Shown piece after piece: positions 1 to 9,615 of a stretch of DNA of 64,000 nucleotides. The notes beneath the pieces were generated by a model. It was not told where the DNA came from. It ran no database searches and saw only the letters and a program-made list of their open reading frames with translations. A program made the translations under genes and the position numbers. Source of the stretch: Candidatus Kinetoplastibacterium crithidii (GTDB lineage Bacteria; Pseudomonadota; Gammaproteobacteria; Burkholderiales; Burkholderiaceae_B); assembly GCA_027557655.1 (NCBI GenBank), contig CP064915.1:434001-498000 (forward strand), written 5' to 3'. Each line of letters opens with the position of its first letter. The first letter of the stretch is position 1.

Positions 1-2492
1 TTAAAGAAGTATGGAAATGGAAAGAAAAATCTGGAAACATCATTACCGATCAAATAAAGCGTCTTGGGATTTCTGCAAATTGGGATCGTGAATATTTCAC
101 TATGGATGAAGATATGTCCATTGGAGTTATAGAAACTTTTATACGACTTTATGAACAAGGCTTAATATATAGAGGACAAAAACTAGTCAATTGGGATCCA
201 AAACTTCTTACAGCTGTATCAGATTTAGAAGTTGAAATGCAAGAAACAGATTCTTTTATGTGGTATATAAAATATAACATAGTAGAACAAGATATAGATA
301 ACCCTACACATTTAGTTATAGCGACAACTCGTCCAGAAACAATATTTGCAGACAATGCTATATGTATTCATCCTGACGACAATAGATATAAACATTTAAT
401 AGGAAAAAATGTTTATATACCTATTACTGATAGACAAATTCCGATTATATCAGATAATTTTGTTGATATTAATTTTGGTACTGGTTGTGTAAAAATAACT
501 GCTGCCCATGATTTCAATGATTATCAGTGTGCTATTAGGCATAATTTACCATTAATTTCAATTTTTACCAAAGATGCCCATTTAAACGAGAATGTTCCTG
601 AAGAATTTCAAGGATTAGAACGTTACAAAGCAAGAGAATTAGTAATAAAAAAATTGGATAATACAAATTTTTTGATAAAAACTGAACCACATAAGATTGT
701 CCAACCAGTAGGAGATAGAACTGGGGTTGTTTTAGAACCTATGTTGACTGATCAATGGTTTGTATCTACTACTAAGTTAGCTCCAAATAACAGTATAAAT
801 CCTGGTAAAAGTCTTTCAAAAATAGCTCTAGAAGTTATAGAAAAAGAAGAAATAAAATTCTATCCAGATAATTGGAAAAATACTTATAAACAATGGTTGG
901 TAAATATACAAGACTGGTGTATATCTAGACAACTATGGTGGGGGCATCAAATTCCAGCATGGTATTCAGAAGACGGCCAAATATTTGTAGCTCATAATGA
1001 AAAAGAGGCCTATAAAAAAGCATCTATAGCTGGAGTTAACGGAATTCTAAAACGAGATGAAGATGTATTAGATACATGGTTTTCTTCTGGGTTGATTCCT
1101 TTTACTACTATGGGCTGGCCTAACGAAACAAGTGATATGCAAAAATATCTACCTTCGAATGTATTAATCACTGGTTTTGATATTATATTTTTTTGGGTTG
1201 CTAGAATGGTAATGCTTACAAAGCATATGACAGGTAAAATACCATTCAAAAATATATATGTCCATGGATTAATTAGAGATTCCGAAGGCAAAAAAATGAG
1301 TAAATCTAAGGGTAATACTTTAGATCCACTCGATTTGATAGATGGGATAGAACTAGAAAATTTGATAAAAAAAAGAACATCAGGTTTATTAAATCCAAAA
1401 CAGGCTGAAAAAATAAAACAACTTACTAAAAAACAATTCCCACAAGGAATAAAAGGAGTAGGAACAGATGCATTAAGATTTACAATGTCATCTTATGCAA
1501 CATTAGGACGTGATATAAATTTTGACATAAAAAGATGTGAAGGTTATAGAAATTTCTGTAATAAATTATGGAATGCAACAAGATTCGTATTACTAAATGT
1601 AGAAGAAGATTATAAGATCTCAAAAAATGATATCGATGATTCTCAATACCTCTCTTTTGCTGATCACTGGATTATTTCAAGATTACAAAATACTATTATA
1701 GAAGTAAAAAAAGCATATGATGAATATCGATTTGACAATGTAGCTAATACTATATACAAATTTTTTTGGGATGAATTTTGTGATTGGTATTTAGAAATAG
1801 CCAAAGTACAAATAAAACAATTTTCAGAAAAAGAACAAAATAGCACTAAAAAAACATTATTGATTGTATTAGAAGAAGTGCTGAGATTAGCACATCCAAT
1901 TATCCCATTTATCACAGAAGAATTATGGCAAAAAGTATCATTATTTTTCAATGATTATGTTAATAATAACTTTATAAGTATTTCTACACAAGAATATCCA
2001 AAAGAAAATAGAAATAAAATAAATTTAGCAATAGAAGAAGATTTTATTGAACTCAAATCTCAAATTGAAGCAGTAAGAACACTCAGAGGGGCGATGAATC
2101 TATCTCCAGCTGATAAAATTCCTTTATTAGTAAAAGGAAATATTACAAAATTAAAACGTAATTCACCTTACATAATCCACTTTGGAAAGCTAAGAAGTAT
2201 AGAAATAGTACATGATATTCCTAAATTAGAAGCCCCTGTGCAAATAGTAGGTGAAACATATTTGATGTTAGATATAAAAATAGATATCAACTTAGAATTA
2301 TTAAGATTAGAAAAAGAACAAAATAAGATAATGGAGGAAATTAATAAATGCAACCTAAAACTTCAAAATAATAATTTTATACAAAATGCTCCAGAAAACA
2401 TTATAAATCAAGAAAAAAATAGACTAGAAAAATTTCAACTGACCATTACTAATATTAATAGTCAAATTGATAAAATAAAAAAAGCACTATAA
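1..2492 (+). CDS. valS: Valine--tRNA ligase, 5'-truncated by window edge
   Basis: Class I aminoacyl-tRNA synthetase that charges tRNA-Val in the cytoplasm. The reading frame is already open at base 3 and reads a ValS-like stretch (KEVWKWKEKSG) before the first ATG at 102, so the N-terminus and HIGH motif lie outside the window. Visible parts are the CP1 editing domain (TTRPETIFADNA, TAAHDFNDYQ), the KMSKS loop at 1293-1307, the proteobacterial insert LIKKRTSGLLNPKQAEKI after it, the anticodon-binding helical domain, and a Lys/Asn/Glu-rich C-terminal coiled coil. It ends against convergent trmD, 18 bp away, at a shared hairpin terminator. Identification is secure; only the 5' end is missing. 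Confidence 0.96.
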   Translation, partial: KEVWKWKEKSGNIITDQIKRLGISANWDREYFTMDEDMSIGVIETFIRLYEQGLIYRGQKLVNWDPKLLTAVSDLEVEMQETDSFMWYIKYNIVEQDIDNPTHLVIATTRPETIFADNAICIHPDDNRYKHLIGKNVYIPITDRQIPIISDNFVDINFGTGCVKITAAHDFNDYQCAIRHNLPLISIFTKDAHLNENVPEEFQGLERYKARELVIKKLDNTNFLIKTEPHKIVQPVGDRTGVVLEPMLTDQWFVSTTKLAPNNSINPGKSLSKIALEVIEKEEIKFYPDNWKNTYKQWLVNIQDWCISRQLWWGHQIPAWYSEDGQIFVAHNEKEAYKKASIAGVNGILKRDEDVLDTWFSSGLIPFTTMGWPNETSDMQKYLPSNVLITGFDIIFFWVARMVMLTKHMTGKIPFKNIYVHGLIRDSEGKKMSKSKGNTLDPLDLIDGIELENLIKKRTSGLLNPKQAEKIKQLTKKQFPQGIKGVGTDALRFTMSSYATLGRDINFDIKRCEGYRNFCNKLWNATRFVLLNVEEDYKISKNDIDDSQYLSFADHWIISRLQNTIIEVKKAYDEYRFDNVANTIYKFFWDEFCDWYLEIAKVQIKQFSEKEQNSTKKTLLIVLEEVLRLAHPIIPFITEELWQKVSLFFNDYVNNNFISISTQEYPKENRNKINLAIEEDFIELKSQIEAVRTLRGAMNLSPADKIPLLVKGNITKLKRNSPYIIHFGKLRSIEIVHDIPKLEAPVQIVGETYLMLDIKIDINLELLRLEKEQNKIMEEINKCNLKLQNNNFIQNAPENIINQEKNRLEKFQLTITNINSQIDKIKKAL

Positions 2493-2502
2493 TATATAAA
2501 TT

Positions 2503-2540
2503 AAAAAGGATTATATATCTATTTGATTATAATCCTTTTT
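2503..2540. terminator. Bidirectional intrinsic terminator between valS and trmD
   Basis: A perfect 13-bp inverted repeat (2503-2515 with 2528-2540) has a 12-nt loop. It is followed on the plus strand by a T run that continues to 2544, and on the minus strand by a T run from the A tract at 2503-2507. It overlaps the last codons of trmD and can serve both convergent genes. Confidence 0.7.
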
Positions 2541-3302
2541 TTTTGATAAAAAATCTGACATTGTTTTCTCATCATCATAAGATAGCAAACCCTTATCACG
2601 TGCTTTTTCAATTAAATCAGGACGACGCAACATAGTAATTTCTAAAGCTCTTTTTCTGCGCCATATATTTATTTTTTTATGATCTCCATTTATAAGAACA
2701 TTTGGAACAAAATCACCCTTATAATCATAAGGACGCGTATAACTATATGGCTCCAATAAACCATCATGAGCATCACTAAAAGACTCATATAGAATTGAAT
2801 CTCTATTATTAAGAGTTCCTGGCAAAAGCCTTATAACAGAATCAATTAAAGCAAGAGCAGCTATTTCGCCACCTGATATTATAAAATCACCGATAGATAT
2901 TTCATCTGTAACAAATCGATCTATAAACCTTTTATCTATCCCTTCATAACGACCACAAATTATAATAAATCCATCGGTCTTAGAAAGTTTTTCTGCATCT
3001 TTTTGAGTAAAAATATTTCCTATCGGAGTTAATAAAATAACTGTTGATGAATCTTGATCTTTCAAATTGCGTTTCTTATTTATAGCATTTAAAGTATTTT
3101 CCAACGGAATTGGTTTCATAACCATACCAGGGCCACCACCATATGGTTTGTCATCCACACTCCTTCTTTTACTATCAGAAAAATCCCTAGGATTCCAAGT
3201 ATGAATATTACATATATTGTTTTTACAAGATCTTCCAACAACACCTGTATTATTTACAATATCAAATATCTCAGGAAATAAAGTTATAATATCTAACCGC
3301 AT
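2511..3302 (-). CDS. trmD: tRNA (guanine-N1)-methyltransferase TrmD
   Basis: SPOUT-family enzyme that makes m1G37 in tRNAs reading CNN codons, which prevents frameshifting. The protein is 263 aa from the chosen start, close to the usual 250-260. Visible family signatures are MRLDIITLFPEIF at the N-terminus, DDKPYGGGPGMVMK, the knotted SAM site IIICGRYEGIDKRF and EISIGDFIISGGE. I chose ATG 3302 over an upstream TTG (3320) because it matches the family N-terminus and overlaps the rimM stop as TAATG, the usual translational coupling. It is the last gene of rpsP-rimM-trmD; rplS, the normal fourth gene, is not here but at 29390. Confidence 0.96.
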   Translation of the reverse strand: MRLDIITLFPEIFDIVNNTGVVGRSCKNNICNIHTWNPRDFSDSKRRSVDDKPYGGGPGMVMKPIPLENTLNAINKKRNLKDQDSSTVILLTPIGNIFTQKDAEKLSKTDGFIIICGRYEGIDKRFIDRFVTDEISIGDFIISGGEIAALALIDSVIRLLPGTLNNRDSILYESFSDAHDGLLEPYSYTRPYDYKGDFVPNVLINGDHKKINIWRRKRALEITMLRRPDLIEKARDKGLLSYDDEKTMSDFLSKKKDYNQIDI

Positions 3303-3871
3303 TAATATTCTAATGACCAACTAGTAAAAATTTCGTGATTAAATAAGTCTACTTTATCTATATAAAGTTTCACAAAAGGAATCAGTATTTCTTTATTTTT
3401 ATCTTCATCAGTATTTAAAACACACAATATAGGATGAGCACCATTTTCAAAAATATCAGTCACCATTCCAATGAAAACAGATTCACAATTTGAAATACCA
3501 TACAATTTACAACCTATCAAATCAACCCAATAATACTCATCTTCTTTTAGGTTTGGAAATAAATTTCTAGACACATAAATTCTACTATTACGAAATTTAT
3601 CCGAGTCATCTCTTGTACTCACGCCTAATATATTTATTATAATAAAATTATTATATTCTTTTGAACTAATTATCTTATAATGGTTATATGTAGGGTTACA
3701 TTGACATTGTTTATATTGGCAATTACAAGAAGAAAACCACCAATCAGAAACAGATAACAAAGTTTCTTTGTTATCTGAATATGGGTAAACCTTTAATGAA
3801 CCCCTAATGCCATATGAAGATACAACTTTACCAAGCTCTATCAAATCACTAGGAATAGAATCATCAAACAT
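3302..3871 (-). CDS. rimM: Ribosome maturation factor RimM
   Basis: Assembly factor for the 30S head that binds S19. The protein is 189 aa. The N-terminal barrel (ELGKVVSSYGIRGSLKVYPYSD) and the PRC-barrel part (DEYYWVDLIGCKLYG, ENGAHPILCV, ILIPFVKLYI) are clear. Odd feature: residues 49-58 read CNCQYKQCQC, four cysteines within ten residues, in the loop after DWW, where relatives I recall have no such cluster. Fourteen bases separate it from rpsP upstream and it overlaps trmD downstream, so it is cotranscribed. Confidence 0.93.
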   Translation of the reverse strand: MFDDSIPSDLIELGKVVSSYGIRGSLKVYPYSDNKETLLSVSDWWFSSCNCQYKQCQCNPTYNHYKIISSKEYNNFIIINILGVSTRDDSDKFRNSRIYVSRNLFPNLKEDEYYWVDLIGCKLYGISNCESVFIGMVTDIFENGAHPILCVLNTDEDKNKEILIPFVKLYIDKVDLFNHEIFTSWSLEY

Positions 3872-3885
3872 TAATTAACTCTATA

Positions 3886-4146
3886 TTAGAGACTTGAAGT
3901 CTGTGTCTTAGAATATTCTTTTACCAATCTTGAAACAACAGAAGATAATTCTGCACCATTATCTTTCCAATACTTAATTCTATCTAATGAAATTCTAATT
4001 TTATCAGGACCTTCAACAGCAACAGGATTATAAAATCCTAAGCGTTCTATAAATCTTCCATCTCTACGATTTCTAGAATCAGTAGCGACTAAACTATAAA
4101 AAGGCCTTTTTTTTGATCCACCACGAGCCAAACGAATAACTACCAT
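3886..4146 (-). CDS. rpsP: 30S ribosomal protein S16
   Basis: Primary/secondary binding protein of the 30S body. The protein is 86 aa, the usual length. The N-terminus MVVIRLARGGSKKRPFY and the segment RDGRFIERLGFYNPVA are diagnostic for S16. It is the first gene of the rpsP-rimM-trmD operon and lies 82 bp downstream of tusA in the same direction, so it may also be reached by read-through from alaS-tusA. Confidence 0.97.
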   Translation of the reverse strand: MVVIRLARGGSKKRPFYSLVATDSRNRRDGRFIERLGFYNPVAVEGPDKIRISLDRIKYWKDNGAELSSVVSRLVKEYSKTQTSSL

Positions 4147-4228
4147 AACAATTTAAATCCTAATTAATTTAACTATAAAAATAGTTTGTAATTTTAACAA
4201 TCATTCAGGCAAATTTGCAAAATAAAAT

Positions 4229-4492
4229 TTATCTTTTTTGTAAAAAATGCTCTGTAACTTCCAAATTATCTATAAAACTCTTGCGTTGCATAATAATAAT
4301 ATTTCCAGTTTGTTTAGAAAAAATCTTAAAATCATCATTTGCATTAACATCTGTGGTTATTATACGCAAAATTTGCCCACTTTTCATTTCTGATAAAGCT
4401 TTTTTTGTCTTTAATATAGGTAATGGACAATTCAAACTTCTTGCATCAATACAAGAATCAAATTCTAACTCTTTATTTTCTTTAGAATTCAT
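4229..4492 (-). CDS. tusA: TusA-family sulfur carrier protein
   Basis: Small (87 aa) SirA/TusA-fold protein. The catalytic signature NCPLPILKTKKAL carries the conserved CPxP cysteine that accepts persulfide sulfur; the family relays sulfur for tRNA thiolation and related pathways. A two-layer fold of about 75 residues follows a short charged N-terminal tail. It begins 7 bp after alaS on the same strand. I cannot tell tRNA-thiolation TusA from the paralogous YeeD/SirA-like proteins by sequence alone, so the symbol is by family resemblance. Confidence 0.8.
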   Translation of the reverse strand: MNSKENKELEFDSCIDARSLNCPLPILKTKKALSEMKSGQILRIITTDVNANDDFKIFSKQTGNIIIMQRKSFIDNLEVTEHFLQKR

Positions 4493-4499
4493 AGCATTA

Positions 4500-7136
4500 T
4501 TAAATCCTACTCAATATCCATTTTTTTGTATTTTCAATACCATTAGGCAACAATTCAATATAATTAGTGCTTCCAGTAGCAGTATTTGCACGCCCCCCAC
4601 CTTTGCCTTTAACACAAGATGCAAAAAAATTCATTATCTCACTAGCCTCTATAATTTCTTTAATATTGCTAGAAACACCACAAACCAAAATCCCCTTTCC
4701 GCTAGATACCTCATTAGTACTCAGTACAACTATTACTTTTTCAAATCTATTTTTTATAAAATCCATAATATCTAATAATATTGACTTATCAAGATCCGCA
4801 AAAAAATAGGAAATAATATTGATATCATCTTTATTATCAATATTATCTATACAAATATATTCTACAATACTAGCAGCCAATTTTTTACGCAAAGAAAGAT
4901 TTTCTTTTTCCTTATGTTTAACATAATCATTATGTTGGGATATTCGATCTAATAGTTCACCATGACTCGAATTAAACATTTTGGAAATATCATGTAAAAG
5001 TAAACTTTGTTTGCTAGCAAAATTTACAGCTTTTAATGCAGTACAAGCTTCAATTCTTCTGACACCATTAGAAATAGAACTTTCAGTAATAATTTTAAAA
5101 AAACCAATATCACCAGTTTTAACAACATGTGTTCCACCACATAATTCGACAGAAGGACCAATAGAAACAACTCTTACTTTACTAGAATATTTTTCATTAA
5201 ATAAAGCTATAGCTCCACTACTTATAGCTTTTTCATATGGAATGATATCAGTAAGCACATCACTATTTAAAATAATATAATAATTAACTATTTCTTCTAT
5301 TTGAGAAATTTGTGAATAAGAAAGTGCGTAATCATGTGTAAAATCGAATCTAATTCTCTCATGATCTACCAATGAACCTTTTTGCTGAACATGAGAACCT
5401 AATATTTCCCTAAGAGCGAAATGCATTAAATGTGTTGCAGAATGGTTTTTAGAAATGTTCAAACGTCTTGTCCTATCAACGCTAGAAGATACTATATCAC
5501 CAACTTGTAATATACCATTTTCTAAAATACCACTATGAACAAACACATTTTTATTTCCAAGAAATGTATTATTAACTATGAAAACGGCTTCATTGTTTTT
5601 TAAGACACCAGAATCGCCTACTTGGCCACCTGATTCTGCATAAAATGGCGTTTTATCCAAAATAATACAAACTTCCTCTTGAATCTTCTCTACCTTCTTT
5701 ACAAGAATACCATTTACATAAATAGCTAATATTTTTGAATTCTCTAATTTATATTTTTCATAACCGTAAAATTCGGAAACAAAATCACCATAATCCAAAC
5801 TACTATAAATATTTAATTTAAATTTACCTGATGATCTAGCTTTATTACGTTGAGAATTCATATGTTTATCAAAAGAATTTAAATCGATTGAAATACCTTT
5901 TTCTCTACATACATCTGCTGTTAAATCTACAGGAAATCCATAAGTGTCATACAAAGAAAACACAGTATCATCATCTAATTTATTTCCATAACTAATTTTA
6001 GAAATAGCAGAATTCAATATCTTCATTCCATGAATAAGTGTATCACTAAAACGATCTTCCTCTTGCAAAATAATTTTAGAGACATAATCAGATTTCTTAC
6101 TTATCTCAGGATAAGCATCACTCATTTCTAAAATAAGATCAGGAACAAGTTTATATAGAAAAGAACCAGTATGCCCTAATTTATAAGAATGTCTCAAAGC
6201 TCTTCTTATAATGCGTCTTAATACATAACCACGACCATCATTGCTTGGTAATACTCCATCAACAATCAAGAAAACAGCTGCACGTAAATGATCAGATATA
6301 ACCTTCAATGAATTATTAGAATGATCTTTAATTCCAATTTTTGAAGCAGTTGCAGATATCAACTTTCTAAAGGAATCTGTATCATAATTTGAATGAACAT
6401 TCTGTAGAACAGCTGCAATTCTTTCTAAACCCATACCAGTATCTATACATGGAATCTGTAAACGAGAAATTTTCTGCGCCTTGTCGATATAAAATTGCAT
6501 GAAAACTAGATTCCATATTTCAACATACCTATCACCTTCTACGTCACTAATACCTGGAGGATCACCATGAAATTTAGGTCCATGATCATAAAAAATTTCT
6601 GAACAAGGTCCACAAGGGCCAATATCAGACATTTGCCAAAAATTGTCAGATGCAAATTTTGATCCCTTATTATCACCAATTCTAGATATTAAACTATTAG
6701 GAACACCTATTTCACTATGCCAAATATCATAAGCTTCATCATCATCATGATAAACAGTGATAAATAATTTATTAGATGGTAGTTTATATACTTTTGTAAG
6801 CAATTCCCATGCATAATGAATTGCTTCACGTTTAAAATAATCACCAAAACTAAAATTACCTAACATCTCAAAAAATGTATGATGTCTAGCTGTATAGCCA
6901 ACATTTTCAAGGTCATTATGTTTACCCCCTGCTCTAAAACAACGCTGAGCAGTCACTACCCTCTTGTACTTAGTTTTCTCTTTTCCAGAAAAAATATCTT
7001 TAAATTGCACCATTCCTGAATTTGTAAACAATAGAGTTGGGTCATCAATAGGTACTAAAGAAGAAGAAGGCAAAATAACATGATTTTTCGATTCGAAAAA
7101 TTTTAAAAACTTAGTCCTGATTTCTGATGTTTTCAT
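4500..7136 (-). CDS. alaS: Alanine--tRNA ligase
   Basis: Class II synthetase charging tRNA-Ala and deacylating mischarged species. The protein is 878 aa, full length. In order: catalytic core (FTNSGMVQFKDIFSG, RCFRAGGKHNDLENVG, the GMGLERIA motif), the tRNA-recognition region with RRIIRRALRH, the editing domain with its zinc ligands intact (NHSATHLMH and VELCGGTH), and a C-terminal DHHA1-like domain ending with GKGGGRANTATGS. It is followed closely by tusA. Upstream 185 bp to dadA are AT-rich and hold its likely promoter, but I see no convincing boxes. Confidence 0.97.
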   Translation of the reverse strand: MKTSEIRTKFLKFFESKNHVILPSSSLVPIDDPTLLFTNSGMVQFKDIFSGKEKTKYKRVVTAQRCFRAGGKHNDLENVGYTARHHTFFEMLGNFSFGDYFKREAIHYAWELLTKVYKLPSNKLFITVYHDDDEAYDIWHSEIGVPNSLISRIGDNKGSKFASDNFWQMSDIGPCGPCSEIFYDHGPKFHGDPPGISDVEGDRYVEIWNLVFMQFYIDKAQKISRLQIPCIDTGMGLERIAAVLQNVHSNYDTDSFRKLISATASKIGIKDHSNNSLKVISDHLRAAVFLIVDGVLPSNDGRGYVLRRIIRRALRHSYKLGHTGSFLYKLVPDLILEMSDAYPEISKKSDYVSKIILQEEDRFSDTLIHGMKILNSAISKISYGNKLDDDTVFSLYDTYGFPVDLTADVCREKGISIDLNSFDKHMNSQRNKARSSGKFKLNIYSSLDYGDFVSEFYGYEKYKLENSKILAIYVNGILVKKVEKIQEEVCIILDKTPFYAESGGQVGDSGVLKNNEAVFIVNNTFLGNKNVFVHSGILENGILQVGDIVSSSVDRTRRLNISKNHSATHLMHFALREILGSHVQQKGSLVDHERIRFDFTHDYALSYSQISQIEEIVNYYIILNSDVLTDIIPYEKAISSGAIALFNEKYSSKVRVVSIGPSVELCGGTHVVKTGDIGFFKIITESSISNGVRRIEACTALKAVNFASKQSLLLHDISKMFNSSHGELLDRISQHNDYVKHKEKENLSLRKKLAASIVEYICIDNIDNKDDINIISYFFADLDKSILLDIMDFIKNRFEKVIVVLSTNEVSSGKGILVCGVSSNIKEIIEASEIMNFFASCVKGKGGGRANTATGSTNYIELLPNGIENTKKWILSRI

Positions 7137-7239
7137 TAAAAAATAAAAATATTAAGAAAATTTAATTAAGCTATAATATATGGCTGAAAAGTCAATTTTT
7201 AATAACTTAATAAGAATAATAAAAATAAAATATAAACCA

Positions 7240-7274
7240 ATTTATTTATAATGAATAGATTATTATAAATAAAT
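7240..7274 (-). terminator. AT-only hairpin downstream of dadA, possible terminator
   Basis: A perfect 13-bp inverted repeat (7240-7252 with 7262-7274) with a 9-nt loop lies 47 bp beyond the dadA stop on its transcript strand and is followed by a T-rich but interrupted stretch. The stem has no G-C pairs, so it may be chance in such AT-rich DNA. Confidence 0.35.
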
Positions 7275-7321
7275 GGCTCAATATTATAATATTTTTATTG
7301 CAAAGTACCATTTTAATTATA

Positions 7322-8584
7322 TTAAATGCCTAAAAATGGAAATTTAAAATTAGGTTTTTTACCATTCACTATATCTGACAAAGCTTTACCTGAACCCATT
7401 CCCATAGTCCATCCTAAAGGCCCATGTCCAGAATTTATATACAAATTGTCAATTTTAGTTTTACCTATAATAGGGACATTAGATGGAGTAGCAGGTCTTA
7501 ATCCTGACCAATAAGATACGTTTTCAAAATCCAATGAATTAGGAAACATCTCCATTGCTTTTTCTAATAAAAAATTGCAATCAATATTATTTAAAGATCT
7601 GGAATAACCTGAAAAATCTACTGAACCAGCTATACGCATACGATCACCTAAACGAGAAAATACTAATTTATCAGCATTGTCTATCAAACTAACATATGGA
7701 GCTTTTTCTTTATCTATAACAGGGAAAGTAGCAGAATAACCCTTAGCAGGATAAATATTAAGTTTAATTCCTAACGGTTTTAATAAAATTGGACTATAGC
7801 TACCTAAAGTAACCACAAATATATCAGCATCTATATTTTTGAAATATCCATCTTGATCTACTAATTCAACGCTAGTTATTCTACCATTATTATATATAAG
7901 TCTATTTATATTGTGATTATATTTAAACTGCACTGATCTTTCTGAACACAAATCTGCTAATGATTGTGTAAATTTACGTGCATCACCACTTTCATCATCT
8001 TCTGTAAAATAACCACCAACTAGACTATCTTTAATACTAGATAAAGCTGGTTCAATATTAATAATTTCATCAACAGATAATGATTTTCTATGCACCCCCA
8101 TTTTTTGCATAATATCGGCTGTTTTCTGGGCTTTTTTGAATTCATTTTGATTAGTATAAAAACTCAAAATACCTTTATCAAGATAATCATATTCTATATG
8201 TAACTCATCACGAACATTCTTAAGAACATCTCTACTATATTTTGCCAAATTAATCATATATTCCATATTACGAATAACATTATGAGGCATACATTCTTTA
8301 ATAAAATATAGAAACCATTTCCACTGATTAACATCAAGATTAGGTCGAAAAGTTATAGGGCTACGCTTTCTAAGAATCCATTTTAGCGATATTAATAAAT
8401 TACTAAAATTTGCCCAAGGCTCTGCATAAGAAACAGAGATTTGACCTCCATTAGCAAAACTAGTATCCAAAGCAGATTTAGAAAGCCTATCAATAACTAC
8501 TATTTCCTTAGAAATTCCAGACTGAGATATCCACCATGCACTAGACACACCGTGAATCCCACTACCTAATATAGCTACTTTCAT
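7322..8584 (-). CDS. dadA: D-amino acid dehydrogenase small subunit (DadA-like)
   Basis: FAD-dependent DAO-family oxidoreductase that deaminates D-alanine and other D-amino acids to 2-oxo acids, passing electrons to the quinone pool at the inner membrane. The protein is 420 aa. The N-terminal dinucleotide fold is VAILGSGIHGVSSAWW, followed by TSFANGGQISVSYAEPW, typical of DadA; the C-terminal part has YWSGLRPATPSNVPIIGKT and NSGHGPLGWTMG. The upstream reductase lies 26 bp away on the same strand, so the two may be cotranscribed. An AGGAG lies about 13 nt before the ATG. The substrate could be another amino acid. Confidence 0.88.
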   Translation of the reverse strand: MKVAILGSGIHGVSSAWWISQSGISKEIVVIDRLSKSALDTSFANGGQISVSYAEPWANFSNLLISLKWILRKRSPITFRPNLDVNQWKWFLYFIKECMPHNVIRNMEYMINLAKYSRDVLKNVRDELHIEYDYLDKGILSFYTNQNEFKKAQKTADIMQKMGVHRKSLSVDEIINIEPALSSIKDSLVGGYFTEDDESGDARKFTQSLADLCSERSVQFKYNHNINRLIYNNGRITSVELVDQDGYFKNIDADIFVVTLGSYSPILLKPLGIKLNIYPAKGYSATFPVIDKEKAPYVSLIDNADKLVFSRLGDRMRIAGSVDFSGYSRSLNNIDCNFLLEKAMEMFPNSLDFENVSYWSGLRPATPSNVPIIGKTKIDNLYINSGHGPLGWTMGMGSGKALSDIVNGKKPNFKFPFLGI

Positions 8585-8610
8585 ACAAAAGAAATTCTCC
8601 TAATAAATAT

Positions 8611-9615
8611 TTAGGTTGAAATGAATGCATCTGAATAAAACTCATTTACTGGCAATCTATATTTCATAACAAAATCTTCCTTTGCAGACTCAATCATGAT
8701 ATTAGAACCACATGCATATACTTGAAAATCTGATAAATCTTTAAAATCTTGCATAACATATTTAGAAATATGAGCCATAGATTCCGATTTTTGATCTATG
8801 AAGATAGGACTATATTTAAAATTTATAATTGAAGAATCCCAGTATTTTGCCAAATTATGCATATATATCTCTGATAATTTTCTAGCACCCCAATATAAAT
8901 ATATAGATTGAGAAAAAATATTTTCTCTTATGAGATACTCCATCATTGATTTTATTGGAGCAAAACCTGTCCCACTTACTAAAAAAATAATTGGACTCTT
9001 CGATTTGTCTTGAAGAATAAAACTTCCAAAAGGCCCCTCTAAACAAATATTATCATCTTCTCTCAAATGACTACTAGTTAATCCAAATAACTGATCAGTA
9101 AAAAGACCACCGAAAAAATGTCTTATATGAAACTCTAGATATTTATCTATAAAAGGAGAATTTGCTATAGAATAACTGCGTTTTTCGCCATTCTTTAATA
9201 TAAAATTTACATATTGTCCTGGTTTAAATAAAAACCGTTCTTCCAATGGAATTTTGATTCTAAGAATTATTACATCAACAGTCTTTTTTTCTATAGAAAT
9301 CACCTTCCCTACAGTTTTAAAAGATGAAGACTTGTCAATTAGACTATCATATTGTATAACCATATCTGATAATGGATATGTTTTACACGTTAGAATCATG
9401 TTGTTTGATTTTTCTTGTTCAGTTAATGCCTTACTTAAATAATTAGATATTTCAAAGGAACCAGATAAAACTTTACACTTGCATCTAGAACATTTTCCAT
9501 TACTGCAACTATGTGGTAATGTAATTTGTTGCTCCTTAGCTGCATCTAGGATTGATTGATTCTTTTTTACTACCAAATATTCTTTTCCAGGCTTTATCGA
9601 AATATAAAAACTCAT
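8611..9615 (-). CDS. [2Fe-2S] ferredoxin-NAD(P)H reductase, CDP-6-deoxyglucoseen reductase type
   Basis: A 334-aa electron-transfer flavoprotein. The N-terminal plant-type ferredoxin domain carries CSNGKCSRC and a fourth cysteine in LTCKTYP. The FAD domain has KRSYSIANS and the NAD(P)H domain VSGTGFAPIKSMMEYL, ending YSDAF. Proteins of this architecture are annotated in Bordetella relatives as CDP-6-deoxy-delta-3,4-glucoseen reductase, but the name rests on homology to ascarylose synthesis (AscD) and the real electron acceptor is unknown. No sugar genes are nearby; dadA lies 26 bp downstream. A role as a general NADH-dependent reductase is as likely. Confidence 0.82.
   Translation of the reverse strand: MSFYISIKPGKEYLVVKKNQSILDAAKEQQITLPHSCSNGKCSRCKCKVLSGSFEISNYLSKALTEQEKSNNMILTCKTYPLSDMVIQYDSLIDKSSSFKTVGKVISIEKKTVDVIILRIKIPLEERFLFKPGQYVNFILKNGEKRSYSIANSPFIDKYLEFHIRHFFGGLFTDQLFGLTSSHLREDDNICLEGPFGSFILQDKSKSPIIFLVSGTGFAPIKSMMEYLIRENIFSQSIYLYWGARKLSEIYMHNLAKYWDSSIINFKYSPIFIDQKSESMAHISKYVMQDFKDLSDFQVYACGSNIMIESAKEDFVMKYRLPVNEFYSDAFIST

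Noticed and set aside
4215..4775. 186-codon plus-strand frame
   Set aside because: It lies antisense over tusA and the 3' end of alaS, both certain genes; composition fits a shadow frame.
7326..7514. Plus-strand frame antisense to dadA with a Pro/Gly-rich protein
   Set aside because: A mirror of the conserved DadA C-terminus; not an independent gene.
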